The notes: a model not told the origin generated them from the letters alone. Numbered from the stretch's first letter, positions 1-13,002 are shown. The stretch: 64,000 bases of DNA from Batillaria attramentaria (GCA_018292915.2 JACVVK020000199.1:253501-317500); one strand, 5' to 3'. Made by a program: numbers and translations.

Positions 1-322
1 GGGAGACATCCTTTGTACCATGCCATCAGTCTGTTGACAGCAGCAACAACAAAGATGACATGGATGTCTTCTTTGAAGCGTCTGGGGTTTTCTTTGAACT
101 GTGTTCGTCTCATGTCTTCAAGAACCTGTAGCGAGTGGAAGATACGATCAAGCAAATTCACACTGTCTCGCACATTCATGTGCAAACGCAATATAATACA
201 GTTTGACATAAACGTATTCTAGAGAATAAGTACTGAACAACAACAAAACTAACAGCAGGAGAGAGATCAGACTTCAAGGTACGTATAGAAAAGCGGACGA
301 CATACCTACAAACCAAAGCTAT

Positions 323-371
<49 letters not shown>

Positions 372-924
372 CCCGCACTTCTATTCCGATAATCCTAGAA
401 ACTTCTTCTTCTTCTCTCTCTCTCTCTCTCTATCTCTCTCTTACCAAAGAAGGACAGCTCTGATTGGCAGTTCGTCATCGAAATCAATCTCGCAAGAGTG
501 TTAGTCAATCTCCCAGTAAAATAAGAACCACACGAATTGGCGCTTCCACGGACAAACATGCCTAGTCTGTGACTCACCTCGGTTCCTTGGACACTTCCTA
601 AGTTTATTTATAATGATTTTCCGGTATTGAGTCTCCGCGAAATTGCCTGCGCCACTTGAGGAGCAACCAAAATGTGTACGCAGCAGCAGCGATGCAACTG
701 ATGGCTTGATATTAATTAAGGCATCACTTCACATGTCACACAAAATCGATGCCAGAACTGGGCGGAAATCGAAATATGTTATGTCGTCTTGACCTGCGTT
801 CTGATGAATTTTTGTCATAAGAAAAAAGAAAAAAAAAATTGATGAGAGAAAAATCCAAACGGTCTATTAAAACTGAAGGAGCTGCAGCCAGTAATGACGG
901 AGCACGCTTGACAGACGGTGATTC
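1..924. other. No gene recognised; (CA)n and (CT)n
   Basis: Holds (CA)n at 333-369 and (CT)n near 408-440. Short frames lack any known domain. Confidence 0.5.
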
Positions 925-1640
925 GAAGAGTGGCATGGAAGACATGGACTTGGTTTTTTGCCAAAGTGACAAAGTTTCGAATAAATGGCAAAAACATGAC
1001 AGAGAAATCCGGTGGGAAATGCTTTACAGAAAACTGTTAGCAGCGGAGAGGGGTGATTTATTTTAACGTGCCCCACCTTTATTTTGTTGTTGTTGTTGAA
1101 GAGTGGCATGGAAAACATGGACTTGTTTTTGTCCAAATGGCAAACACTGACAGAAATCCGCAGGGAAATGCTTTACAGAAAACTGTTAGCAGCGGAGAGG
1201 GGTATTTATTTTAACACGCCCCACCTTTATTTTGTTGTTGTTTTTTTGTTGTTGTTGTTGTTGAAGTGTGGCATGGAAGACATGGACTTGTTTCTGCCAA
1301 GGTGGCAAAGTTTCGGACAAATGGCAAAAACATGACAGACAAATCCGCTAGGAAGTGGTCTACAGATAGGGGTGATTTGTTTTAACATATCCTGCCATTA
1401 GTTTTTTGCTACTGACGTTGCTGTTGATGTCGTTGTTGTTGAAGAGTGGCGTGGAAGACGTGGACTTTTTTTTTTGGCCAAAATGACAAAGTTTCGAACA
1501 AATGGCAAAACCATGACATGAGATATCCGCTGGGAAATGCTTCACAGAAAACTGTTAGCAGCGGAGAGGGGTGATTTATTTTAACACGCCCCACCTTTAT
1601 TTTGTTGTTGTTGTTGTTGGAGAGTGGCATGGAAGACAAT
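925..1640. repeat. ~173-bp tandem repeat, four units and a fragment
   Basis: Units start at 925, 1098, 1263, 1441 and 1619, each with GAAGAGTGGCATGGAAGACA, GGCAAAAACATGACAG and TTAGCAGCGGAGAGGGGT, ending in (GTT)n. Short frames across the units are by-products. Confidence 0.85.
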
Positions 1641-1681
1641 GGACTTCACACTTTATCATACTTTCGGCACGTTTTTCCCAG

Positions 1682-1724
<43 letters not shown>

Positions 1725-1774
1725 ACAGTACACATATCAAACTATACATAACTAGAAGGACTGCAGCAGCTTAG

Positions 1775-1936
1775 TGGGGTGGGTGTTTGGAGGTTTAACG
1801 TCCTTTTCCACCACATACGGGTGATACCAAAGACGGGGCAACGTTGAAAAAGCCAGCACACATATTTGGCCCCAGCCGGGATACGAACTCACGACCCGAG
1901 CAAGTCCAACGCTCTACCATTCGGCCACCCCGGCTG
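1775..1936 (-). mobile_element. SINE-A copy
   Basis: Near full length; the tRNA-like head is at the right end. It lies just 3' of (GT)n. Confidence 0.85.
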
Positions 1937-2680
1937 ACCGCTGGTGAAAAAGGATGCACACCAACTGAGACATCTGACATCTCTCTCTCTCTCTCTCTCT
2001 CATGTTCGTGTTATGTACCTCGCTACCTAAAAACAGTCTGCTAATTTAAGTACGAGCTAATATTTCATGCACACTTGGTGTGTGCCCAGGCTGTGTGAAC
2101 GTCCACATCAGCAGTTTCTGCGTCCCTCCTCTTGACGCCACACGTCGGGTCTCGCTGTATCCCAGCATCAAGCCTTCTGACGTCATCTGGCTTCTGTTTA
2201 TTGCTCTAAGGTGTAAATGGCAATGTTGTGAGGAGCGCCAGGCCCTAGGGATCAGGGGAGGTTAACTAGTTACGGGAGGAGACAGGGGACAGAACCCAGC
2301 TTCTGCCTGTACACCCGCCCCGTGTCCTGTCGTTCTGTTTGGTCGCGCGCGGCGAGCGAAATTGGCGATATGATGGATGACTCAGATGGAGCAAATTACA
2401 GGTTACAAACCTCGTCGACCCGCTGCGGGCTCGGGGGTTAATGGCTAGCCGAGAAGACGAGCAGACCGGGGCTGTCCCAAACCCTTATTCCGCTGCCAAT
2501 CAAGCAGACGACTAAGTGACGTAATCGGATCTAGGGGGACGGAAATCGAACGTTCGGAGATCCGGTGAGGCTGAGAGGAACATGGCGGGAGCAGGTGGTT
2601 GCGTGGAGGGAGGGGGGGGGGGGGGTTGCAGGAGGGCGGGTTAGGACGCTGGTCGTCCATCTGTTTGATGTGTCTCGACT

Positions 2681-2682
<2 letters not shown>

Positions 2683-2770
<88 letters not shown>

Positions 2771-2785
2771 CGACGATGATGATAA
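2683..2785. repeat. (GA)n followed by (TGA)n
   Basis: Compound microsatellite. Poly-Asp and poly-Ser frames here are by-products. Confidence 0.9.
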
Positions 2786-3199
2786 AACGTTTTTGTTCAG
2801 GATAGAGCATTTAGGCATTGCTACATATCTTACGTGATGTCCTGCTATTTTACATTAAAGAAAAAAAGACAACATGAAAACAAACAAACAAACAAACAAA
2901 CAAACAAACCAAATACATGTAAAAAAGAAAAAAAAACCCAAGAAGTATAAACTATCTAAGGGAAATGAAGGACAGAAAAGTACACACGATAAACAAATCA
3001 AAACATACATGGCATGTGCTGATGATATTGGCTGTATGCCAAGTAAGAACTCCAAAGTCGTCACCAATATTTAAAAAACATGTATGTAACACATTTCTAT
3101 CTATATGGTCAGATGAGCGTGTCGTGTCGAATTTGTCTGAAGTTTATGAATTTGGAAACGTTTGGGATACTCAGTGGTAAAGAGTTCCATGTGGATGGC

Positions 3200-3201
<2 letters not shown>

Positions 3202-3259
<58 letters not shown>

Positions 3260-3272
3260 GTGTGTGTGTGTG

Positions 3273-3342
<70 letters not shown>
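3202..3342. repeat. (GT)n with TTTTG interruptions, then (GA)n
   Basis: About 140 bp compound microsatellite. Confidence 0.9.
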
Positions 3343-3344
<2 letters not shown>

Positions 3345-3500
3345 TTAGTCGGCACACAGGGAGTCGTGGTTATAATTATCTAAACAAATGAACACGTATG
3401 CTTTTGCGAACACCTGACGATATAATAATTAGGACATAACGTGCTTGATATCAAAGCTGAGAATAATAATAAGAAGAAGAAGAAGAAGAAGAATGACTGT

Positions 3501-3650
3501 ATAGGCGCTTTACCCAATTTCTTGACCTGGCTCAAAGCGCCGCGAACTGAACCCAACACGCACGCTCACGTGAACCACACACATGCTCTCACACACTGGA
3601 CATGAACACATTACAGTCACGTCAGTGGTGCGAAGTGTCTGCTCTGTCAT
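3501..3650 (-). mobile_element. SINE-B 3' part, duplication unit 1
   Basis: Matches the family up to GTGCGAAG, then diverges. Confidence 0.75.
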
Positions 3651-3844
3651 GACATCAGAAACTACGAAACCAACCGCAGAGCTGGCAAAATGGTTTAGTT
3701 TTGCTCAAAGGGATGCAGTAACTTTCTGTTAGTATGCTGTTTTCCTAGTCGTTACCAGAGCATAGTTTTGAAGCCGTTCACTGTCTCCGCTGTCTGTTAC
3801 ACTTTGGCCTCGTCTACTCCACGTGGTGCCGGAAGGAGGTGAAG

Positions 3845-4012
3845 GGTGGGTGGGTTTTGGGGGATTTAACGTCCTTTTCCACCACATACGTGATATCAAA
3901 GACGGGGCAAAGACGAAAAAGCCAGCACAAATATTTGGCTCCAGCCGGGATTCGAACTCACGACCCGAGCACTGGAAGTCCAACGCTCTACCTTTCGACC
4001 ACCCCGGCTCCC
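3845..4012 (-). mobile_element. SINE-A copy in duplication unit 1
   Basis: Forms the right end of the first unit of the 547-bp tandem duplication; its twin is at 4391. Confidence 0.85.
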
Positions 4013-4047
4013 CAAGAAGAAGAAGAAATACTGTGTATTGTACTAAG

Positions 4048-4197
4048 ATAGGCGCTTTACCCAATTTCTTGACCTGGCTCAAAGCGCCGCGAACTGAACC
4101 CAACACGCACGCTCACGTGAACCACACACATGCTCTCACACACTGGACATGAACACATTACAATCACGTCAGTGGTGCGAAGTGTCAGCTCTGTCAT
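4048..4197 (-). mobile_element. SINE-B 3' part, duplication unit 2
   Basis: Duplicate of 3501-3650. Confidence 0.75.
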
Positions 4198-4390
4198 GAC
4201 ATCAGAAACTACGAAACCAACCGCAGAGCTGGCAAAATGGTTTAGTTTTGCTCAAAGGGATGCAGTAACTTTCTGTTAGTATGCTGTTTTCCTAGTCGTT
4301 ACCAGAGCATAGTTTTGAAGCCGCTCACTGTCCCCGCTGTCTGTTGCACTTTGGCGTCGTCTACTCCACGTGGTGCCGGAAGGAGGTGAA

Positions 4391-4559
4391 GGGTGGGTGG
4401 GTGTTTGGGGGTTCAACGTCCTTTTCCACCACATACGGATGATATCAAGGACGGGGCAACGATGAAAAAGCCAGCACAAATATTTGGCCCCAGCCGGGAT
4501 ACGAACTCACGATCCGAGCATTAGCAGTCCAACGCTCTACTATTCGGCTACCCCGGCTC
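4391..4559 (-). mobile_element. SINE-A copy in duplication unit 2
   Basis: Twin of the copy at 3845, so this SINE inserted before the duplication. Confidence 0.85.
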
Positions 4560-4849
4560 CCAAGGAAGGAGATGCAATGCCAGGAGATACTCGATCCAAG
4601 AGCCGCCTTTATTCAGTTATGGCACAGTGTTTCAAGCTTGTATCTCTGTAGCAGATTTTTTAAAAACAAATTTCCCCCAACCGACGTGGCCAAACAGCCA
4701 GCTAGCACACAGGTTCCGTCGTGGCTAAAAACCCTCAGCATAGAGAGAGCTATATGCCTAAACAATCAACAAATCCTCAACAATGTGCACAAATTTAGTT
4801 TTGCCATTGTTGAGTGGCGCCGTTTTGGGGGAATTTTATGTCCGGACAG

Positions 4850-5310
4850 GTGCAAGGACACAAATTGACCGTGGGGTCATGTGCGGTGTTTACTGGGGAA
4901 CCCTGTTCGGCGAGAGTGCTTATTTTCCTTTTGGAAAAAGCGTGATATTTGTGGGTTTTTTGTATTTTTTAGGCGGATGTGCATGCCAAGGGGCCGCAGC
5001 AAGAGGCAAGCTGCCAGTGAAGCTGGGACTTTTTGCGCTGGAGAGCGGCAAAAGCGACGCAAGCATATTTGGATGAAGCGGCTGTCTGGCTGTCTGGCCT
5101 AAACAGAAAGTAGACTAGCATTACTCCAGTGAGGCCTGAGCGGAAAGGAGACATTCCAATTTTTAAAAATTCCTGTCAGGTGCGTGTCCTTGAATAGTCT
5201 GTGCATGGTAATTTTTGTTTCTAGACTGAAGCACTTTTTGGGGTGACTATGGTGCCTGAGGCTAATAGGGAATATATAGGCATTTTGAGACCTCGTGCAG
5301 TTGTGTTCTT
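4850..5310 (+). repeat. Repeat family F, copy 1
   Basis: Shared with 55.8 and 59.1 kb from GACACAAATTGACCGTGGGG to GAATATATAGGCATTTTGAG. A plus-strand frame reads MPRGRSKRQAASEAGTFCAG and related peptides appear in the other copies, so it may derive from a coding exon or transposon ORF. No known domain is recognised. Confidence 0.6.
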
Positions 5311-5671
5311 TGGCCACAGAAGAGAGAACAGCAAGACAGAGAATATTGCGAAACGGTATTGTAGTGTGCCTGGTTCTTTCTGATTCCCTTGCAATAATCT
5401 TGTAATCCAACAATGATTCCCTTAAACAAAACTGGACAAATACATTAATCGGAAGTGGCCAGCACCAAAAACTGCTTTTTATCTCCCTCAGTTTCAGTTA
5501 CAGTCTCCCTTATACAAAAGGAGCGCACCATCAGCTTCGACAAAGACGTCACTTCCAGCGGATGCAGGTGGCGTGGATGAGAAACTGAATTAACGAACAG
5601 AAACACTTTCTTGATGGATTGCGCAAAAACACTCGGTGAAAGACAGTCCGAATTCAAAATAAAAGGAAGGG

Positions 5672-6215
5672 TATAGCCAAGCCCAACTCTGTACCATTGG
5701 GTTTCACTGCGCTTTTCCTCTGCACTGACCCGACATCGTCTAGCCGAGACCTGCGCCGAGTCGAGTGATACGAAGTGAGTTCTGTCGCAAACACCAGCAC
5801 AGTACATCTTCAGCCTGTTTCAGAGATTATTGTCTCCCTTTCCGCAACAAGCACGCATTTTTTCGTGGCAGAGCACAGAGCTGCCACGAAAAATGCGTGC
5901 ATGCTGCGGTTCTGTGTATGCACGGGGGACAACTCATGCAGGTAATAATTTCTGAAACAGGCTGAAAACGTACTGTGCTGGTGAATGCGACAGAAGTCAC
6001 CGCCTCTGTGCACACTGTGAAATACCACGTTGACCACAAAGTTGTTCAGAACTGTCCACTTTCTTTGTCACCGAGTTGTTGTTGTTGTTGTTGTTTTCCT
6101 TCTTATGTATCACTTGTCTCGGCGCAGGTCTCGGCTAGCCGATTTCGGGTCAGTGCAGAGGGTAAGCGTAGTGAAAACCCGATGGTACAGCGTTGAGCCA
6201 AGCCAGGACAAAAAG
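5672..6215. mobile_element. Nested foldback element
   Basis: Outer arms 5672-5773 and about 6106-6210 are inverted (CTCTGCACTGACCCGA against TCGGGTCAGTGCAGAG). Within them, 5780-5836 and 5938-5994 are inverted (CACCAGCACAGTAC against GTACTGTGCTGGTG). At the core, 5848-5870 pairs with 5880-5901 (TTTTTCGTGGCAG against CTGCCACGAAAAA). About 110 bp in the right half has no partner. No coding sequence. Confidence 0.75.
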
Positions 6216-6762
6216 GCGGGAAGACGCGCGTATTCAAGCAGTAGAAGTGGTATTACCAAGGCAGGAAAAAAAGGCGGGAAGACGTGCGTATTCAAGGAAT
6301 AAAAGGACGGGCATAACCAAGGCTGGGGAAAAAATGAACCAAAAGATGAAACGACAGGCTGACAGCAGCAGTAGCAGACGACAGTTTTTTTCCTCCTCTA
6401 ACGAGAACATCGCGCACAATTCTCTTCCACTCAAACTCAGCGCACGGGACCGGCGCGAGGCAAAAGAAGTGATGGAAGACTCCATCGCGGCAAAGGATTG
6501 ATTGGAAGGGAAAGTGGCCATTTAAAGAGTTTTTCCCTCCGGCCACGAAAGGGAGGGAACTCGATTCGTTTCCGCCCGTATTCCTTGCCGAGTGTGTGCC
6601 CGATTAAGTTAACCGTATCCAACTGTATCAAAGCTCATCATGGTCCGAACATCGACATCAGGATTAGGCTGTGCTGATGTTTGGGAGGTTTCATGGAAAA
6701 GCTGTTTCAGCGAGATCTGATGTTTCTGTTTCAGATTTCCTTTTTTTTTTTCAACATGGCGG

Positions 6763-6940
6763 CGGGGAAGCCCGGGCGGCCGAATGGTAGAGCGTTGGAC
6801 TTTCAATGCGGCTCGGGTCGTGAGTTTGAATCCCGGCTGGGGCCAAATATTTGTGCTGGCATTTTTCTCGTTGCCCTGTCTTTGATATCACCCTTATATG
6901 GTGGAAAAGGACGTTAAACTCCTAAACACTCCTCCCACCC
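6763..6940 (+). mobile_element. SINE-A copy with clear target duplication
   Basis: Flanked by the 12-bp duplication TCAACATGGCGG (6751-6762 and 6941-6952). Confidence 0.9.
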
Positions 6941-7011
6941 TCAACATGGCGGAAGCAGCTGCTGTTCAACAGAGACGGGTAAATCTACGTGAAGGAAAAT
7001 CTTCCTGGGAG

Positions 7012-7069
<58 letters not shown>

Positions 7070-8600
7070 AGAAAGATAGTTTTGTCCCAATAACCCGCTT
7101 CTCACCCCTAAATCCACCCCCACCCCCACGCCCTCCCCTCCCTCCTTGTGTCCTCTCCTCGATATCACGGCAGCAGCTACGTTTCAGAAATGAGGGGCTA
7201 TATAACATCTTGGTGAGAAAGATACTGAGCATAGAGTAGTTTTGTCCCAAATGAATCAGTATTTGCAAAATAGACTCTGTAATGGTTAGCGTTGTTTTGG
7301 TGACCTGAACTTTTTGCTTCGCCGTTACATCTACGCGATATTTAGTCCCATGCAGCAGGCTATGAATCTTAGTCCTGTGAAAGTTGCCATTCGTTATATA
7401 TACTTTAGCTAAAACAGAAGAATTTGTATAAAAAAAATATACTGTTGCCGATTTTCTCTCTTTCAAAGCTAGATTTTTTTGCTAAAAGAAAGAGAGAAAT
7501 AATATTCAAAGTTCCAAATCGCATTAGTGACACTTCTATGATCTCTGTGACTTCTCGTCTGGGAACTGCACTGCATAATAATGTAATAATGCGATTCTTC
7601 AACGCCAATACTCCTGAGAAAACTTACCGTCATCTTGAAAAAAAAAGAAGCCCAGGCGCCTATAAGATCCGCGGCACTTAGGTCTTTCTTTCAGATGATG
7701 GTAGGAACACTTGCGAATCCCATTCTCATCATTCCCATATTTCATAAGATAACATGCAGATTAACCGTGAACCCAAGGGACTCAAACAGTCACTGGAGAT
7801 CTATATAGAACGTGACATTGGGAAGGCGTTCAACCCTGGGTATGGCGAAATAGCCGAGCGTGAAACCTGTCAGGACTGGCACTTCTGCGGCGTCTACACA
7901 CCGGACGTGTTGAGGTGGGTAGCCGAAGTGTACAGAATATAGACTGTACTTACGGAGGAGAAGCACTACTTTCTTTATCAATTTCTTGCTTGCTTGCTTA
8001 CCGTTGTTGTTGCTTTTAGCCGTGTGAGGTATGACCATGCATTTTCCACTCAGACGCACCTACCCCACTGTACTATCTATAGACGGAAGTATTGCAAAAT
8101 GCAGTCTCGGTTGATGATGATGCTGATGCTGCTGCTGATGATGATGATGCTAATGATGATGATGATGAAGGGTTGGTGTAGAGTGTCGTGAGTGCTCACG
8201 GCATTTTGGGAAAAGTTCTGAGACAATAATAGAAAATACAAAACAGTAACAACAACAACAAGCCCCCCCTCCCCCCCCCCCCCCCCGACACACACACACA
8301 CACACCAAACACAAACAACAACACACAAAAAACAAGAAACAAAACAACAACAGCAAAAACATAAAGCCTAAAAACACACAAACAAACAAACAAACAAAAC
8401 CAAAACAAAACAAGAAAAAAACAAGAAACAACAACAAAAGAACAACAACAACAACAGCAACAAACCCAAGAAACCTCTAAATGGTTACGGGAGTGATGTG
8501 CTGGCGACATGAATCTTCACTCGCTTCCGGATTGCAGTGATGCTGACTGCCTGCTTGACGGACTCAGGATGAGAGTTCCACAGTTTGGGAGCTGCATTCT
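7070..8600. other. No gene recognised
   Basis: Contains (TGA)n near 8115-8168 and a C-run/(CAAA)n tract at 8250-8460. The rest looks unique, with short unrelated frames. Confidence 0.45.
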
Positions 8601-9012
8601 TTAAAGATCTAAGCTCCCAACAAAAAGCTTTCCGAAGTGTGAATTTTTTTTTTTACAGAGTCGACCGTGCAAGCACAGTCAACTCTGCCACAGTTGCAGA
8701 GTTTTCAGCGCTTCGGGGACCCATATAAAACCAGAGCACGAGTTTGCCGTGACATTATTTGGTTTTTGGTCAGTGCAGTGAGCGAGACACATCGCTACAG
8801 TGTCTAGCGGATGTCGAGTGCTGCGCGATCTTTCTCGCTCAGTGTCAAAACGCAAACTGAGCTGTGAAATCAGGCTGCCCTTGGCTTTTATTGGGGTTTC
8901 ATTGACGCTGTAAACTCTGCAACTGTGACAGAGTTGACTGTGCTTGCACGGCGGACTCTGTAACTTTTTTTCGCACTTCGGAAAGCTTTTTGTTGGGAGC
9001 TTAGATCTTTAA
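8601..9012. mobile_element. MITE-D, copy 1, with ~108-bp terminal inverted repeats
   Basis: It runs from TTAAAGATCTAAGCTCCCAA to the mirror-image TTGGGAGCTTAGATCTTTAA. The inverted arms are about 108 bp each and match well. The ends read TTAA|AGATC, suggesting a TTAA target as in piggyBac-like elements, although no transposase is present. The ~200-bp centre contains the inverted pair GAGCGAGACAC / CTCGCTCAGTG. Confidence 0.8.
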
Positions 9013-9292
9013 GGACTGTGCACGAATACTGGGACGGCTAACTATACCCCATCTGGCTCTGTACACTTCAGGTTCCCAAAACAACACGGCAGAGTTGCCA
9101 GGCGACGTTATTCCGACTGACTGCCCTCCCCTGAGAATCCCTAGGGATCTGTTCCACTCCAGAGGGCGCCACTACATACTGGCCAATCGATGGGCGGATG
9201 TCCACTTACATCCCACTGCTTCCAATTCTCGCGCGGTTAGTGTCTGGCCGGCGGCTTTAGCCACAATTACTGCCCCTTGGAGAAGTGCCTGG

Positions 9293-9327
<35 letters not shown>

Positions 9328-9360
9328 GGGGGGGGGGGGAGGGGTAATTGATGACCATTC

Positions 9361-9407
<47 letters not shown>

Positions 9408-9873
9408 CCCTGCTCAAATTACCATTGTCTGGGCTGTTTCCGCTACGCAATTTCCTGTCCGCATGCGCCCTTGGAAAACCGGACGAGCCTGAAAGCTATT
9501 TTTTTGTGTGAAGTCAGCACCACACAAACCTTTCAACTGAACCTGTTTTCCCCTTCGGAGAACACCCCTGTGTCGCTAACTACTTTCTGTTTTTTCGGTG
9601 GCACACCAAAATGTTTTTCCACGCAAAAATCCCCACTTTGTTCCGCTATGACTTTCACCAAGATTACAGTTAGCTGATTACGATGCAGTCCATCATTTTC
9701 AATAATTTATAGGACACTTTGTCAATCCGCTTGGGTCATTTAGGGGAAAAAAATGAAAAAAATGAAATGCTTCCCGAATTCTAGTCGTATGGACAAAGAC
9801 GACACTTTCTAAATGCAAAAAATGTCTAGCCATTCCCTACAAGCATGAACGTTCGTGAAACAGAAGTTTAGAG

Positions 9874-10031
9874 GGTGGGTATGTGGGGGTTTAACATCCT
9901 TTTACGGGTGATATCAAAGACGGGGCAACGATGAAGAAGCCAGCACAAATATTTGGCCCTAACCGGGATACGAACTCACGACCCGAGCATTAGAAGTCCA
10001 ACGCTCTACCATTCGGCCACCCCGGCTCCCG
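9874..10031 (-). mobile_element. SINE-A copy with clear target duplication
   Basis: Flanked by the 13-bp duplication CAGAAGTTTAGAG (9861-9873 and 10032-10044). A small deletion removes part of the CCACCACAT segment. Confidence 0.9.
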
Positions 10032-10335
10032 CAGAAGTTTAGAGAAACAGGGAACAAGGAACTCTAAGTGCACATTTTGCAGCTCTAGGCAATACCAGCT
10101 TGAGCTCGTTAACACAAGTATTACCAGGTATATATAGCTGACATAATGCCGACTCAGACGTTCCCAGTGCTAAAGACGCGACTTTTCGCAGTAAATGGAC
10201 GCACATCTTCAAAGAATTAAGTTATGTTGCCTTTTTCAACACTTTCCAAGCGCAACCCAAGTGCAGATATTTTACAGTGCCAGCCAGAGATCACCATAAA
10301 CACACTGGTTTGGGTGCTAGAAATTCGGCTAAGGC

Positions 10336-10366
<31 letters not shown>

Positions 10367-10367
10367 T

Positions 10368-10450
10368 ATTGTTGTTTCTGGTAACATGGCTAAAACAAAT
10401 AGGGTAGATAGGTAGGGGTTTTTTTTTTTTCGTTTTTTTTTTTAACCCCC

Positions 10451-10511
<61 letters not shown>

Positions 10512-10774
10512 CCAAGAACAAAGAAACAGGGTATTAATAGGAAATGATGCTCTGTGAAACTGTATTTAATATTATAACACACTACCTTACCATATTCCGT
10601 TCTAAACTTGGGTCCGCGATGGCGCACGACTTCCCTGACGACAGGCGCATGAAAACTGAAACTGGTCGTGCTTGTGTTTTTTGTTTTTTTTTCCAGCAGC
10701 CCCAAAAAATTTTGGTCGGGGGAAATTAGGGTCGGGGGAAAAATAGGGTCGGTCGGGTTACCAGAAACAACAAT
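10368..10774. mobile_element. MITE-like element with 18-bp inverted ends
   Basis: ATTGTTGTTTCTGGTAAC at the left and its perfect reverse at 10757-10774. The interior holds C-run, (CA)n and GGGTCGGGGGAAA repeats. Confidence 0.6.
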
Positions 10775-11102
10775 ATTTTTTTGTGGCCTAATCATCCTTA
10801 GGACTAAGCCGAAACAACACATGATTTTTTTTTCTGTACAGCACAGTGCTGAGGCGAAACGCCAGATATCCCGCAGTTTCATCTAGAAAGCACCATAGAG
10901 CATGGTTTTGCAGACCGAACTTCGGCTAACATAACGTTCACTGAGAATCGAGATGATTCTTCGAACACAGCCACCGGCCACAGAACCCCATGGCAAAATA
11001 TTTACATTCCCATCTAGAGGGGCAGTATTGTACACTGTGTAATAAAAGTAGACGATGTGCTAGCGTTCATTGGCCTACCAATTTTCTTATTGGGGTGGCG
11101 TG

Positions 11103-11171
<69 letters not shown>

Positions 11172-12798
11172 AGGGGGGGGGGGCAAAAAGAGAGTCCCTA
11201 GACACAATAAGGTTAACTCCTCGCAGACACGTCATACATCTTGCTTGCTTTCAGCTGACCGTGGTCGACCGAGATGTATCGTACGGGATGACTGTTAGCT
11301 CGTTTGGGAATTACTCCGAGTGTCTAAACCCATCTATCACATCAAAGCCAATCGCATTAGCTGCTCGACTTGGGAGCCCAAAATGGGGGAGGAAAGTGGT
11401 GAAAATAAGACAAGGAAATGATCTTTGAAGTCTCTGAAGATGCAGTGCATAGTTGTGAGCGACCTACAGGGTTGTCTGTCTTGGTAGTTTGGTATAAGAG
11501 TTGTCGGTCGTGGTGGTGTCCTGGAAATAGTCATCTGTCTGGCTTTTGTCAGATCAGGGTCACCTTGTTGAATTTTGCCTGAACTAAGGTACTTTTTGTC
11601 AGCTTGAAAAATGAGGACGGGGAAGGAGAAGCCGTAGAATATCTGTGCATCCACTGGCACTCCGGTAAACATGCGAGTTTGCTCTGGCCATCACGATAAC
11701 TTGGAAAAAAGGAAAAGACTAACATAACTCCGCGGAACATCATCATATTCACATCTTTCAGTGCTGGCGGTTATATAATGGAGAAAGAGATGCCCATATT
11801 TGGACAAATGGCTTTTATGTGCCAATCTTTTTCTCTGTAGGTATAATGAGAAACCAGCGAAACCAGACGGGGAAATCTTTCATTTGAACAGTATTTTGTA
11901 GTGTTAACTTGTTGTTTCTAATGTTTTCATACTTTTTGATTTGGAAATTGTTTATACAATCATGGCTAATTACCTCCTCGGTTTCGGTATTGCCTTAGTG
12001 GTTGTGTAATATTGTTTTTTGAAATATGCGTCGCTACACATGTTTTCAAAAGGTGCGTAGCCCTGAAGCAGCAGTTTCACACTTTCATCTTCAAACACAT
12101 TTTTTTGTGTGGTATATTTGCCAAGCGACGAAATGCCAAACATAAAGCCGTGTACGTTTTCCTGAAATTCCAAAAAAATTACAGCTTGCAAACGTCCTCT
12201 TACAATAAAACCGACACATCACGCAATAAAAGTCAGTCCTGCCCGCCAAAGTTACAAAAAAAGAATGAAACGTAACCAGCTTGTTTTCTTATTACACGGC
12301 ACATAACCGCGCATCTCGCCTGAATGCAGCTTCCGTTTTCTCGCCTAGTGCTATCCCGCGCTCAGACCCTCGATCAATGGTTGCATTTTGTCGGAGGCGG
12401 CCGGCGCGGGGCAGGCCCGACCCCAGGGGACAAGGAGGGCCCGTGGGGAGGGGAACAGGATGATAGTGTCGTCTGCCTCTGTCTTTGGAGTGGTGATGAT
12501 TTCGAAAACGGAGGAATAGACGACTCCACTCAGCAAGCTGCGAGGTCAAAGCCCCTCCCATTTACTCTGCCGTGTGTTGCCTTTTTTTGGGGGGGGGGGG
12601 GCGGATGTACTTGACATGAGGTCCACAAACAGGTCAGATTCATTTAGTCTTATTGCTAGACAGTGGTGTAGTTTCTACGATCACATCAATATTGTCTGCT
12701 TCAAATCTCTCTCTCTCTCTCTCTTTCTCTCTCACACACACACACACACGACCAGAAAGATGATGATGTGGCAAAAGCTATTGGTTGAGGGCAGTCAG

Positions 12799-12800
<2 letters not shown>
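10775..12800. other. No gene recognised; microsatellites and a CpG-rich patch
   Basis: (GT)n at 11107-11170, AT-rich DNA to about 12280, and a GC-rich patch at 12360-12560 whose frames match nothing I know. Confidence 0.4.

Positions 12801-12801
<1 letters not shown>

Positions 12802-12894
<93 letters not shown>
12802..12894. repeat. (GT)n, about 92 bp
   Basis: Long uninterrupted dinucleotide run, with a second run at 12939-13000. Confidence 0.9.
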
Positions 12895-12895
<1 letters not shown>

Positions 12896-12936
12896 CTTTT
12901 ACTTTTTTAGTGTTTTACGTAGTGTACATTGAGTTA

Positions 12937-12938
<2 letters not shown>

Positions 12939-13002
<64 letters not shown>

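Larger units (their letters stand above)
3501..4560. repeat. 547-bp tandem duplication
   Basis: 3501-4013 and 4048-4560 match closely along their length with an offset of 547 bp. Each is a SINE-B end, about 190 bp of other sequence and a SINE-A. AGAAGAAGAAG tracts sit at both left edges and could have mediated the event. Confidence 0.9.

Noticed and set aside
6774..6850. A true tRNA gene from the head of SINE-A
   Set aside because: The cloverleaf is degenerate and the sequence continues into the SINE body in every copy; none looks like a stand-alone tRNA.
7790..8059. 89-residue minus-strand frame as a gene
   Set aside because: No recognised domain, no splice context, and amino-acid composition is unremarkable.
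12292..12614. GC-rich patch as an exon
   Set aside because: Several overlapping frames on both strands, none with a recognised motif or convincing splice sites.
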